Source: Acholoe squamosa | Taxonomy: Eukaryota; Annelida; Polychaeta; Phyllodocida; Polynoidae | Direction of reading: 5' to 3' | DNA: 64,000 nt | NCBI GenBank assembly: GCA_949317995.1 | Contig: OX439039.1 | Coordinates: 15,677,282-15,741,281, forward strand | The notes under the pieces: model-generated | The model's database searches: none | Told to the model about the DNA's origin: nothing | Seen by the model: only the letters and a program-made list of their open reading frames with translations | Translations under genes and position numbers: made by a program | Part shown: piece after piece, positions 21,661 through 33,692 of the stretch | Numbering within the stretch: position 1 is the first letter of the stretch | Layout: each line of letters opens with the position of its first letter

Positions 21661-22652
21661 TGGTCATTTTGCATAACTGTATCAACAGATATTTCACACT
21701 ATGGTAATAATCTTCATGGATCCACCTACGTTAAAACGATTGGTCCGTATAGGCTTATCAGAACAGGTCTCCATCATGTTTTGATAGATATAGCTTTTTT
21801 AATACTTCAAACAGAACCATAGCTTGTAGATGTTATAGTTGTGTTATAAATATCTCATCAGCAGAACTATAGTGTGAATGAAGGAATATGATCTACACTT
21901 TTAACACAGCAGTTGCTCCTCCAATTGTTCCCAGACTGATATTCATAAAACACAAAACACTCTAATAAACACCTCTTCACATCACAGGACAATGCTTGGT
22001 GCATCCTCTTTTATAACAATGAATACATTCAATTTCAAACACCGGCAGGTTGTACTAAGCTGCTTTTTGCCGCGGCCCCACCATATCTTCCTGTCTCACT
22101 TCCTCCATGATAACAATGATTGATCAGCCATTTCCATAAATAATAAATAACCTGAGGAGATTATTGCTTTGCTGGAAATGTGTTTTCTGGCCAATACCCG
22201 CCAGGTTGGCAATATGAGTGTTTTTGCAGACCAGGAAATGTGATATAAGATTTATAGCCTGTGGTTGGTTTTCCCATCCTGACTGTCAGTGTGTGGGGAG
22301 TTATAATTATGGTGTAGCATGGCAGTCAGTGTCACATGAAAGGGTCCTTTGTCACAGAAGTGTGAGGTAAAAGGGGGCGGGTATGGTAGGGTGATGGCCC
22401 AAGACAGGATGGGTAGGTGTGGGAAGGGTGGCAAGAGTGGTGAGTGGGCAATAAACTGTTCTGTCTATAGACCTACGCAGCAAGTAAAGGTGGCGTATAC
22501 CTAAAAATAAAAGTGTGGTTTTCTTATCTGTGCACAACTCTCTGGAAGTCACCCCTTTGTGTGTGCAATATACCATAGAAGTTACATCTTCTCAAAGGCT
22601 GGGATTTCATTGATTCAGTGGGTCCTGGAGGAGGAAACGTGGTGTGCCCCAC
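21661..22652. other. Non-coding, nothing recognised
   Basis: Unique sequence with a G-rich stretch near 22370-22440. Overlapping open frames near 22250-22720 have no recognisable domain. Confidence 0.45.
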
Positions 22653-22654
22653 TA

Positions 22655-22908
22655 CACTGAAAAAAAGTCTTCCTGACAAAATGACATGTATATCCATGTC
22701 AACTTGATTTGACACATAGAGCACATGTCATTGGGACATGGCACATATGTCACCATGACAACTGTCTTCATTACACATGTCAAGTGGAGTTGACAAACCA
22801 AATGTGAGAGTGTCAACCTCATTCAACATGCCTTTCTCGCAGGTCATGTGGGAGACAATCCTGACATGTGCAGTATGTGTCAAAGCGATCAGTCTTCTTT
22901 TCTCTGTG
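22655..22908. mobile_element. CACTG-ended MITE rich in TGACA/TGTCA motifs
   Basis: The element starts CACTGAAAAAAAGTCTTCC and ends in the complement of CACAGAGAAAAGAAGACTG, with TA on each side (22653-22654 and 22909-22910). Inside its 254 bp, TGACA or TGTCA occurs about a dozen times, often as ACATGTCA or TGACATGT. No protein is encoded. Confidence 0.6.
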
Positions 22909-22910
22909 TA

Positions 22911-23509
22911 CCAGGTATGATACTATTCATGTAACTGTGTCATTTTAACCCAAATAAAACACTTATAGAAAAAAATATATGTATTTGTGTAATATATTGC
23001 AGGTTTAGTTTAATATTTGATCTTAAATCACCGATTTGTCTGTACTGAATAATAGAAAACAATGTCCAGTGAAGTTGCACAAACACAAACAGAGGGATAA
23101 CATCCGAAGTCAATAAGTAAATCATGAGCCCTAAAATGACACAGCTCTCTGAGCCTGTTTTACTCCTGTCATAGTCTGTTACCCCAATAAAACTGATGTG
23201 GTATTAATTTGGGCTCATTATCACTGAATTCTCTCAGGCACTCCTTTCAGATATCATGTGCTTGCAAAACCACACCTTTCTATCTTCAAACAAGGTTTCT
23301 TCACTGTTCTCTCCCTTCAGAAGATGATGCGAATGGCTCCAAGAGAGACTACTTTTGAAGACCCCAATTGGCAAAGTCTCACGGTATTATTATATCTTGT
23401 TGATAGCCTGACTCAAAAGGTGTCAAAGGACAAGGTTGCAGCCTCCTTTCTTCGTGTTTGTGTTTAGTTATGTTTTTCCTTACACTAGGACAATTGTCTT
23501 GGAGGTCTT
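22911..23509. other. Non-coding, nothing recognised
   Basis: AT-rich DNA. The 69-codon frame at 23258-23467 has no recognisable domain. Confidence 0.4.
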
Positions 23510-23883
23510 GGGCGTTAAGAGCGCCAATTGTGACAGCTTAATTACTGTTTGGTTATATATCCTTAGTTAAGTATAGCCGTCATATATGGGTGTTATAATT
23601 ATCTAGCCTACTAGTTATTATAATGGTATATATTATAGCGGTTCTGCTACTCAGGTGTCTGCTACACTGGGACTCACATAGGGGGCAGGCCTGCATAGTC
23701 TCATCTAAGTCACCTGACCCCCTCCCAGGTAGCCACCACACACACAAGGAGGCCACCATATTGTTTTGGTTGGACCCCAATTTTTTTTTCTTTGTGTTTT
23801 CTTAATAAATTAAGGGCGTTAAGAGCGCCAATTGTGACAACTTAATTACTGTTTGGTTATATATCCTTAGTTAAGTATAGTGG

Positions 23884-23888
<5 letters not shown>
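23510..23888. repeat. 78-bp direct repeats flanking a 220-bp segment
   Basis: Nearly identical copies lie at about 23510-23588 and 23811-23883. Each starts GGGCGTTAAGAGCGCC and contains TTAATTACTGTTTGG and CCTTAGTTAAGTATAG. The segment between holds a TATATATTATA stretch and ends in AATAAATTAA. It could be a partial tandem duplication or a tiny direct-repeat-bounded element. Confidence 0.65.

Positions 23889-23925
<37 letters not shown>
23886..23925. repeat. (AT)n microsatellite
   Basis: About 40 bases of AT repeat directly after the second 78-bp direct repeat. Confidence 0.95.
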
Positions 23926-23927
<2 letters not shown>

Positions 23928-24239
23928 AAATTATAAGGTATTCATATATCGACTTGTTTTGTCATGATGATGCACAAATGCATTAACTCACTAGCTATCC
24001 GTTGGAGCCTAATGATGAATTATGAAGACAGCATGGGGGGGAGACTGGCACTTTGTTGTAGCTGTAGGCCACTCCGAAGAAACTTGTTTCTCATCACTGC
24101 CCTCATATGGAAAATCGTCATTTCTTGTCTCTACAGAAATGACTGCTAACATTTACTTAATACTCGACGAGTGGTAGTCAATGTGTATCAAAGCTATAGT
24201 TAAATGTAGCTGGCTATTATATCATTAAGGACCAGTGTC

Positions 24240-25360
24240 ACACCTTCTAAAAGTTACTGATAACGTCAGCCCACAGTAGCAAAGTAGTAGTGTAGTGTTC
24301 ATCTGCTATCCACCAGTGCCCCCGTGCTGTAGACTGCCCCTGGGCACAGATGCTGCTGTTTAACTCCACACAAAGTGCTGTGAACCAGTCTGATTAATGT
24401 GCTTTGTATAGTTAGGCTTTGCTAGCACACAAGGACAACAGGCACTACAACGTAAGGTTGCACCCAGCTGTGACAGCCATTAAATGAATGCAATGAACGC
24501 AGACACGTCAACGCCTGAAAAAAGTCTTTGATGTCACATGTGTATAATGACTTAAATTGTGAAACAAGTTGATATTGACAAAAACCCATATCTTTCATAA
24601 AGATTGCATGAGTTGAATATTTAGATGCCACTTATGCTATGAGACTTATTACGCTTATCACAATTTCCTCATACCATCTAAAATGTGCATTTGAATGGAA
24701 TAATATACTATCCCATTTCCAATTTTAGGGCCATGCAATTATGAAATGGATTGGTAATTTTATAGGTATAAATGATGAATAGATGCAAGGGCAATTTTTA
24801 AGAGTGTCCCATACTTTATTTGACAGCTTCAGATGGCTGGTAAGATGGGGCTGTGACACATTCATTGCAACTCATATAATTTGCCATGATTAGTCCCTTC
24901 ATTGCAGCTCCCTGATGGTAGTGATGCTAGTAGTAAATCAGTCTTGGAATTACCTCATCAGATTTAGCATTTTAAAAAGCCCCATACTTAAGTCCTCATG
25001 CAGATGAATTGACATCAACATAAATCTAAGTTAATTTCCTACTATTTAACTGGGGAATCGGAATTTATGGGGAAATTTACCGTACCAGTTCAACTTGACA
25101 TATGGCAAAAGCATCATTATGTGGCATTATATTTTGTATTTTTGGGGAAATGCTCACTTTTTCTTAAATATGAAGACATCAACGTTTATCTAATCCACTT
25201 ATAATGTGATGTCGATTCCAAGTGAAATGTAAAAAAGCGAATTACAGATGATGTTTGACAATAAGTTCAACTAGAAATTAGAGGATGGTAATGGACAGAG
25301 ACATGTTTTTGCAGTACATGATTGTGTAGGCTAACGGACATCAATACAAGGGTGAACTGG
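24240..25360. repeat. Partial extra copy of duplication B
   Basis: Resembles 4850-5560 and 26110-26660 ('GCTATCCACCAGTGCC', 'GATGCTGCTGTTTAA', 'AGGCTTTGCTAGCA', 'ACACATTCATTGCAA') and, further right, 5960-6080 ('AAATTAGAGGATGG'). A third diverged version of this block therefore lies inside copy 2. Confidence 0.7.
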
Positions 25361-25904
25361 CTAATGATATATTGTCATGTGTCTGCAACACAACAACTTT
25401 CTTATCTTCAAAAGAGCTTAATACATTATTTATTCACTTCGGAAGATGATCCGGATGGTATTTTAGAAAGTGAAAATCTATTTGGAGACAGTGTCTGTCC
25501 TTTAGTAGGCCTGTGCTTTCCAATGACAATCTGCCACCAAGAAGACAACACTTATAGCCCATCAGTGCGAGGAGTCTTCAGATTGCTTTGTTTTAAATTT
25601 GCCATCATAATGTACTGGTCAAGGCAGTAACTCATCAGCAATTTGACGTGTGCTAAATGCTGATCTGTGGAAAGAGTCTAGTTGGAACTAATGCTCGTGC
25701 CTGGGGTGTCAATCCCGTGGGGCAGGTCACTGGGTAAACACAGTTTCTCCATCATGTATTCTACAATAGTGGTTCCGTATGTATGCCTAAATACTGGACA
25801 AGGGTAGTCAAACTTGGGATCAAATCAAAGCTCACGGTCTCAGAAATGCAGCTGGCTCTCATTCATGACCACTGTCACACTTTTTAAATGTTGAAAAAGC
25901 CAAA
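25361..25904. other. Non-coding, nothing recognised
   Basis: The 102-codon plus-strand frame ending near 25630 has no recognisable domain. No repeat family was identified. Confidence 0.4.
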
Positions 25905-26690
25905 CAGAAAATTAGATGAAATCCTCTCTTGTTATTCCTTTCATGAATTGGTGATGAGAAACAAGTCTTTTTAGAGTGGCCTAAAGTGATTGAAGCATTA
26001 TGCCCATTGCCTGTGATGTTTTACACATGTGAATCCTGACAGCTCTGAGTCAGTTTTTATGGCCTTCCAAACCCATGTCCCTATCTATTATCAGTAAGCC
26101 AAATATCACTGTTCAGCTCTAAGATGGTGAAGCAGTTAAGTCAGGTAGACAAAGTGGTTTTGTAGTGCCCAATCCTATCCGCTATCCACATCCAATTGTG
26201 TGGCTATCCTGTATGTTGCCCCGGGCTACAGATGCTGCTGTTTGATATCAACACCATGCTGAGCTTGGAAGCAGCCTGATTAATGTGTTGTGTTATGATC
26301 TTCCTAATGCCTCCTGCCTGGCTAGGCCCTGAGCTAAAGACCTAATTGCTATGGTGAAATCCAAAAGGAAAACATAGCAACTTGTCAAAAATCTTCTCTC
26401 TAGCATTTATAATAGAACTATGATTCCATAGGTGTAAACTAGCTACACTGTGAGTACATTCTACTTCATTTTACACCTTATTATATGACAGGGGTGTGTG
26501 ACATATTCTTTGTAATAATATATGTCAGTTTCTATGCTCAGACACTTGATTACAGCACCTTGATTGGAGTAGTAAGCAAAAATTGGAATTGCCTCATTAA
26601 ATCTAACTGTAAAAAAACATTTCAGACCTCATTCAGAAGCATTGGCATCAGCATAAAGACAATGTTTCTTCATTTGGATATTTTGATCTA
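25905..26690. repeat. Segmental duplication B, copy 2
   Basis: Collinear with 4630-5530. Homology breaks at 26690, where a CACTG-ended element is inserted, and resumes at about 27600. Confidence 0.8.
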
Positions 26691-27579
26691 CACTGTTGAA
26701 AAATTCCGTAGATTTTACAGAGAATCATTGTTAAATTTTACAGTTTTTCACCGTTATTCATATTACAATGAAACAACCTTATATTAAGTGATGTTACAGC
26801 AAATCTTTGTAAAACACTACGGAGAAGAACCGTTTTTTCTTTTACGTGAATCTTTGTCATTTTAGAAGTTTCAAATCTTCCCACTAGGTGGCCTTTGGCT
26901 CACTTTGAGACTTTCTTCAATGTCCTAGACCCTAAACAGATCGAATTGTAGCAAAATTCAAAGAGTATTCACTTTGGTGTATGCACAATGTTATCAAAGT
27001 GCAAGTCTACATTGTAGGTTCATAGATTTCAGATATTCAAAAAATAATCCATCTTTGTGTGGCAAAAGAGAGTAGCAGGTGATCATAAACACCCATTATG
27101 TGGTAATAGAAAAAAAATACATAGGCATACAACTGCAGTTTTCAAATTATCATGATTCAGAGGCAATCTATGTTAATAGATTGCTACTCTAAAATTATGA
27201 AGGTCATGATGTGCCTCCCAAGGACTCATTTACAATCATAATGATTATGATGTCCTCACACTAAGATGTCCTTATGAACTGCATATATGCAACCAAACCA
27301 TATATAAAGATAACTTAGTCCAATATGGATTTACAGTGGAATTTATAGAATGTCAAGCCAGAGGATGAATATTCATATGACAAGTTAATGATGTTTGACA
27401 TTAGAACCAAAACAATGTGTAAATAATTACCCTTAGACACTGTTTAGAAATAACAGTGAAAATCCGTAAAAATCACGGTGAATTTGAAAAAACGGTGACT
27501 GTTAAGAAATGGTGAAAGATGGGCATCCATTGTTGCCAATGATTCTTCGTTTTTTTGCTACGAAAAATTTCTAACAGTG
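26691..27579. mobile_element. CACTGTT-ended DNA element (MITE), TA-flanked
   Basis: The left end reads CACTGTTGAAAAATT. The reverse complement of the right end reads CACTGTTAGAAATTTTTC. TA borders both ends. Further inside, CCGTAGATTTTACAG on the left is mirrored by CCGTAAAAATCACGG-like sequence on the right, so the subterminal region is also symmetric. The 889-bp insert separates two blocks that are contiguous in copy 1 (near 5540). No transposase frame was found. The CACTG ends suggest a CACTA/Mirage-like or Chapaev-like group, but this is unproven. Confidence 0.65.
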
Positions 27580-30500
27580 TAGTGCACAAGCCAAGGAAAG
27601 AATGACGCATTGACACCAGACTTGCAGAGGCGGAATGGGGGGGGGGGGGAAGTGGTTGGAATGCATGGTAGCAATATTTGGTAATCATTACCAGTTTAAT
27701 ATGGCATAAAGTGCCGCTAGCTTTGTTGCAGTTACATAATAAGGAATAGGTGTTATCTTTTTTTAAATAACCTTGGAGGTATTGAGAATTGTGATTACCA
27801 CATAAAATACAATGTAATGGGTTGTGCAATAAGGACTCACACATAACACATTTGAAAGAGAATTCTAGGTAAATGCTAATGCAAATACCAGGGTAACCAT
27901 GAAAAGTAGATGGGAGGAGGCAGAGGGAATAAAAGGGGGAAATATGGTGAGAGGACTAATCTATGATGGGAATTGCAGATAGTGTTAGGGAACAAGTTCA
28001 ATTAGAAATTAGAGGATGGAAACGGACAGCGATGATGATTGTGGTCCAATGTAATAAACATCAATATGAGGGTAAATCAACCTAAGATATATGTTTAATG
28101 TACAGTATTCCCTTAACCAATGAAGTGTTGCTACAGGAACATATAAAGGGATAATAATAATCTACAGAAAACTTTAAAGATGTCCATGTAAGATAGAAGG
28201 GTTTGAAAATACCTCCCCCCGATAAATGCCTATTGACACTTATCTAGCATCACAAAGGGACTGCTCTAAGCTGTCAAACTAAGCCTATAGCTCCCCATAG
28301 GGCCATGGGGTGAGTGAGAGGAGGGTGAATGACACCAGATCTAGGGACTCTGGTGAACCGTTAGCAGTGCATTTTCTTGAGGATGCTGAGGCCCTTGGGG
28401 AAATGTGAAGTAGACAGGGGGACAGGACCAATCCTTTACTTGGCCGTCCCAATGGCAGACACTATTCAGAGGGAGCAAGTGATGCCTTCTTACCTTTCAA
28501 TGCTCTGCCTTCCTCCCATTCAATGGTCTTCTAGTGGCTCACATCCTGCTAATACTTTTGGAATTTTCACAGTTCTCGTGAAATGGATGAATACCTATTC
28601 AACGTAATTAGCCCACCCTTTTTTGGAGCCTTTGACGAGCAAGAAAAGGGTCTAATTTTCACAATTTTGGTGGTAGTCACACTCTGAACTTTCATAGGTA
28701 ATATTCTTTTAAGCACACTGGCCACTTAGTAGGTCGAATAAGGTATAGTCTTTCGGGTTTCTCATGTATACCTCATGATAAAGCAAGGGAGGGAGAATGT
28801 GTCAATGAACTATGTGGTCTGAAATGTACCTGGGGGATTCCCCTTCAAAGTCACATAATGAAATAGGCTACCCTTTGAATGACTCACAATTAGAGTTGTA
28901 CAAAAGGCTGGCATCTCCTCTAGGACAGCCTCTAAATGTCTACAAGCTCTATCCGGCTCAAGGATTGTTAAAAGCTAAAGCCTCTTATCCGGGTAGAATG
29001 ATTAGGACACAGAAAACGGATACATGTTTTGCCCAAGTGAAATTCAGAGTAAATAGGATATATTTATACAATATTCCTTATTCAGCTTCTCCCCTGCTTG
29101 TTTTCCCCTGAGTCAGCGTTTACCTCCCTTTCTTTGTTTTATCTTCATGGACTTAACTTGTATCCTTGGACTTGGTAAGTTACATCCCGCTATCTAAGCA
29201 TATATAGTGAATTTAGTTGCAGCGCATAGTAAAGCCCAATGATAGTTTAACCTGCCTCAGCTAAGAGCTGCTCAAACCCGCTAGAAACCTCCTCATACAA
29301 ATAACATTGTTGATTCTGTTTCCATGGGTCCTGCTTGGTGGGAATCTAGCAACAAAGGAAATCACAGGCACTTTACAAACCAACCCTCCTCCAGCTGGTT
29401 TAGGATTTTATGGTACTGATACTAATCCAGTATCCCTACAGAAATGCTATAGCGGCTCCTACAGTAAGCCTAGTGCTCCCCATAGGGCCCCTGAGGTGAG
29501 TGAGTGGAGGGTGAATGAGGTCAGGTAAAGGAACTTCTAGTGAGTTCTTATCGTATATTTTTTTGGAGGCTGCTAAGACACTGGGGACATGTCAGTTGAC
29601 AGAGTAACAAAACCAATCCTCTATAGGGCTGTCGGAATAGCAGAAACCATTCAAGAGGAGCAAGTGATGCTTCCCTTTTATATATAGTCTGCAGTGGCTC
29701 ACGTTTATCAACCAGCCTAAGTGCTTGAAATATAAGGCAAATTGTAAAGGGGGTCCACATTATTTCATCATGCCAACTCATCAGAATGGTGTCCGCTTGC
29801 AGTGTTGGTATGATTCATGGAAGTAGACCTGCTGTGTTACTAACCAAACTGCATGTATAAGGACAAAAAGACAAAAGGATACAAATGCACTATGCAACCC
29901 TAAGCTGAGGAGATGCATTTTCAAAGGGATGTCATGTTCTCTACTGCTACTTGATCTGGTGCTGATATGAATCAGTGTGCTCAGGGTTAGCCAGTCTAAG
30001 TTAGGAATGGGCCTGTCTGTGTTTGTTCAGGAGGTCTAGGACAGAACACTGTTTGCAAGGTCCACGATGGGTGGCCTAGCAAGACTCTTGCCAATGAAAT
30101 AGTCCATCCTAAGATCACTCTCCCTGATACCAGTTGTACAATAGGTTTGTTCCTCCTCTAGGAGTCATACGAGGTCAAAGGAATATAAAGAGCAAGAGGG
30201 CATTTCTAAAGATGGTACGACTAGATAGGCTTGTCTAGTTATACCATCTTGAGAAATGCTTTCATGGGCTGTCTGTAGTCAGGGAGGTACAGGGCTTAAA
30301 AACTAGTAGTTCACTCTCCATGCAATTTTGAATGTCCCTTTTATGGCTCTTATTTGACATCATATTTGCCTCTCTGTCCCTGTCTCTGTCTGTCTGTCTC
30401 TTGCACCTGTGTAGCATCTTTACCCCCTACTTCCAGTGTCACAGGTTTGCTGAAGACTAATTTTCTATATCAGTATACAATTTACAATCAACATCTCAGG

Positions 30501-31660
30501 TCACACCCTGGCTATCTCAATTACCTTATCCTGCCAATATATTGGTAAACCTACAGTCGACCACATATGGTTTAACAAGCCCCATTTAGAGACCATGTCC
30601 CTTTAATGATTAGCTCAGCTATGGGTGCCCCCTTTCACCAAAAACCCTCTCATGCAATTAACATTATTGAGTCTGGTTCCCTAGGCTTTTCCAGTTGACA
30701 TTGAAAGGCTGGTGCTTTTAGTGGGCGTCCCTTCCTCCGATGGTATTTGCTCATCAGAGCCTGGCTGGGTTGGGAAGGAAGTCATTCCTGGGAAAACATC
30801 CAGTAATCAACAAAAGTATGTACTTGTTCTTAAAACACGAATTGAGCTGTATAAAGAGGAAGGGAAGTGCCAATCCCTTTGAGTATTATCCAGTGACAAG
30901 GACATCCAATAATTATGTAAATACCCATTTATTCAGGTTTAACAGTGAGATACCAATTTATGCTCCTGTCTGGATCCGTTCGAGTCTCTGAAACATTGGG
31001 AGAAAGTGCAAATAATGAGAGAGAAAGGCATTCGTGTCTCAACAAAGTATTATGGTGTTGGGAACAGATTATTTCAGGACTCCTGATTAAACTACTTTAT
31101 GCATGGTCTGGGGACAAAAGGATCAAAGTCAATAAAGGCCCTATGATTGTCATCCTACTACCCAAAGTTCTTTTTTGGCTGTGCCAGATACTAACACCAT
31201 AATGTTAGAATCAGAGGATATACAACCTGACTGCTAACTGAATGCACGACCCCCTCCAGACAAGAGCATTATTTTAACATTGCATGCATACCGACCATTT
31301 AGCATACACACATGCATGCATAACTGTATAGGTTCAGTTACACACAACATCTGTAACCTATTCATCTCTACCTATTGTCCTCAGCCAAGTATGTCCCCTC
31401 TTGTCTCTTTGTCTTTGTTTATCAGGCATTGCCTTCCCCCATTCGTATGGATGTATCATTGCAGTCCCAGTCTTAAAACATGCACTGATCTGTATTGCAT
31501 GACATGCAGGTATGCCCTAGGTTGTGAAAGGAGACAGGTAAAAATGTTATTGTATTATTATATTGCCCCCATGAGCAGCTGTGAATTTTTAATTACAACA
31601 TTGTCACTTGTATATCTGTTCTTTCTGTAGGACTTTTTTTCTTTTCACGTATGCTTGCAT
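27580..31660. repeat. Segmental duplication C, copy 2
   Basis: Collinear with 5540-9470, and in part with 47390-48430. It contains a G-run (27639-27651) and lacks both the 73-bp element and the (AT)n-(GT)n tract of copy 1. It gains the hairpin at 30200-30259. No conserved reading frame is seen. Confidence 0.85.
30200..30259. repeat. 60-bp near-perfect hairpin
   Basis: The arms GCATTTCT and AGAAATGC, AAGATGGTA and TACCATCTT, ACTAGA and TCTAGT pair in order around an 8-base loop. There is one single mismatch and one two-base mismatch or wobble. Copy 1 (near 8475) lacks it, so it is an insertion. It is the size of a microRNA precursor stem or a very small MITE. Confidence 0.7.
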
Positions 31661-31714
31661 ACTCATTCAAAAGCTTATTGCAAATATTTTCACTTAAATG
31701 ACCTATTGAGGGAG

Positions 31715-32400
31715 AACACAAAGGTTAATGAATAGGAAACAGTAGAGAATGTGAAGAGTCGTTCTGAGGTATGTGTGGCTGGAGTGGGGAAAGGTGGCAA
31801 TGGTTCACTGTAGGTGATTGATGGAGTGTTAGCTGAGTGTGGGAGAGGTGCTAATGGCACACCCTCCACCTGGCACACCCAGGTAACAGGTATTGCAGTG
31901 GTAGTAAAGGGGTAAGGAAGGAGGTATATATGGAAAATGGCAGGTGAGGGAGAGTGCAAAAGTGCATGGGGCTGACAGGTGGAGAGTTCTCAAACTCCAG
32001 CCTGACTACTACCGCAAGTCATCGCTGGCTCTCAGGGATTTTGGATAAAAGTACTTGTGGCCTCTGGTTTCTGCAGGGTGAAATGTGGGCAGGTGTCATG
32101 TGTAGTAATCTTCCCCACCAAATGGGGACCCATAATGCGTAAGCGCAAGATTCACTAGCATGCATCATAGGCGACATTGGAGAGTTCTTTCTGTGTCAGG
32201 TGGAGGGTTAGCCTGTGCTCCCTCTGGTTTCAAGATTAAGCATTAGGACCAGTGGCAACAGCTGGTGGTGGAAGGTTGGGTCATTGAAGGGGTCGAGTAG
32301 GTTTCTATGCAGCATTCTGTGATATGTATGTTGAAGATAAAGGATGCAGTTCATTTGAAAAGGGGATGTGATATATGTGGATCAGAAGTTAAATAGCATT
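31715..32400. repeat. Segmental duplication D, copy 2
   Basis: Collinear with 12530-13250. The join to block C is uninterrupted here. In copy 1 it is split by the mobile elements at 9.5-12.5 kb. Confidence 0.85.
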
Positions 32401-33249
32401 AGGGTAGATTCACCGGATGTCGACCGCTCCTGTACACGTTTTTCCTTAGTGATATTCAAGACTTTATAGCTCATTACCTAGTAATCATGAGAACCTACCA
32501 GTACTCAAAATGTTTAAATGATAGTTGAATTAATTGTATTTACTTACTTTAGGAACCATCTTGCTGCTTTAGAAGTAATATTTCACTATTATTTGGAACC
32601 TTTATTGAAGGTCTATTTTCACCACAGGTCGCCCAGATTGCACCTCAAGTCGGCCACCTAATTCCCTCTTTCAAAGGAGGCACACCTATGGAGTTGCCTA
32701 CAGCTCAGTACTGCCATCTAATGGGGTTTTCAAACATTATATCAATGAATTAGTTTCCCTCCCTACAAAGTAGGATAGCAAAATGTCTGATTGTAAGTTA
32801 GAGGGTAGATATTTCAGTTAAAAAGTATTTGAATTTCAAGTTTTATTCTAAATGAGAAATTTATATTCACATTTAAAACATCGGAGAAATACCCTGTTAT
32901 AAGCAATGGCCGACTTGGGGTAAAATGCGGTTGACTTTGGGTTAAAGTGTGGAAGACTTGGCGTGTATTTGATATGTAATATAATATGATTGAAAAATGA
33001 ATTTCTAGTTAAGGTTCTATCAAGAATATTGATAAACCGCAATCTAGACATATCCACCTTTCTCTAGATACTATACCTAACATCTAAGATTGAGATAACC
33101 ACTTATAATCTTTATCTATAGATTTGATTTTGTGGGGTAATGCATAGATCTTGCCTCTCAAAGCATGTCAAACAGGGGTACTTCCACGTGATTTTACATG
33201 CTGATAAAAAGGAGTAATTGACAATTAAATGTTTGTATTAAATACCATA
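32401..33249. other. Non-coding, nothing recognised
   Basis: AT-rich sequence without a recognisable gene or repeat. Confidence 0.45.
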
Positions 33250-33480
33250 ACACCTTAGTCTCAGGACCAATATCTGTTTTTACACCAGAATGCACATTAA
33301 AAATGCCTACTGGCTCTACTTTGTCAACGAAACTGTTGCCCTGAGAGTTTTCACCTTTCATTCTTTACAGAAGCAGGATCTTCCTCTATGCTGAAGCAGA
33401 CAGCAATTCTCTTCAGGTGGCAGCTTAAAGGAGCCTGGGACCTGTGCTGCCTGTAATTAGGGAGGTCTGGGCCACAGTGC
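33250..33480. repeat. Segmental duplication E, copy 2
   Basis: Shares 'TCTCAGGACCAA', 'TTTGTCAAYGAAACTGTT' and 'CCCTGAGA' with 14200-14400 and 37240-37480. Confidence 0.6.
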
Positions 33481-33631
33481 GAAGGTCTTAGGATGAGGCT
33501 CAAAAGGGATGCATTGCTTTACTACAGACAACTTCGGGCTAAACTGGGCTGAAGCAGACTGAGTTTGCTTGTATACCTGCGTGCCCTTAGACATTTTCTG
33601 TCCTCTTTTTTCTCTCTCATAGCTCTTGCTT

Positions 33632-33643
33632 TCTCTCTCTCTC

Positions 33644-33689
<46 letters not shown>
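33632..33689. repeat. (TC)n microsatellite
   Basis: About 58 bases of CT repeat with one G interruption. Confidence 0.96.
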
Positions 33690-33692
<3 letters not shown>

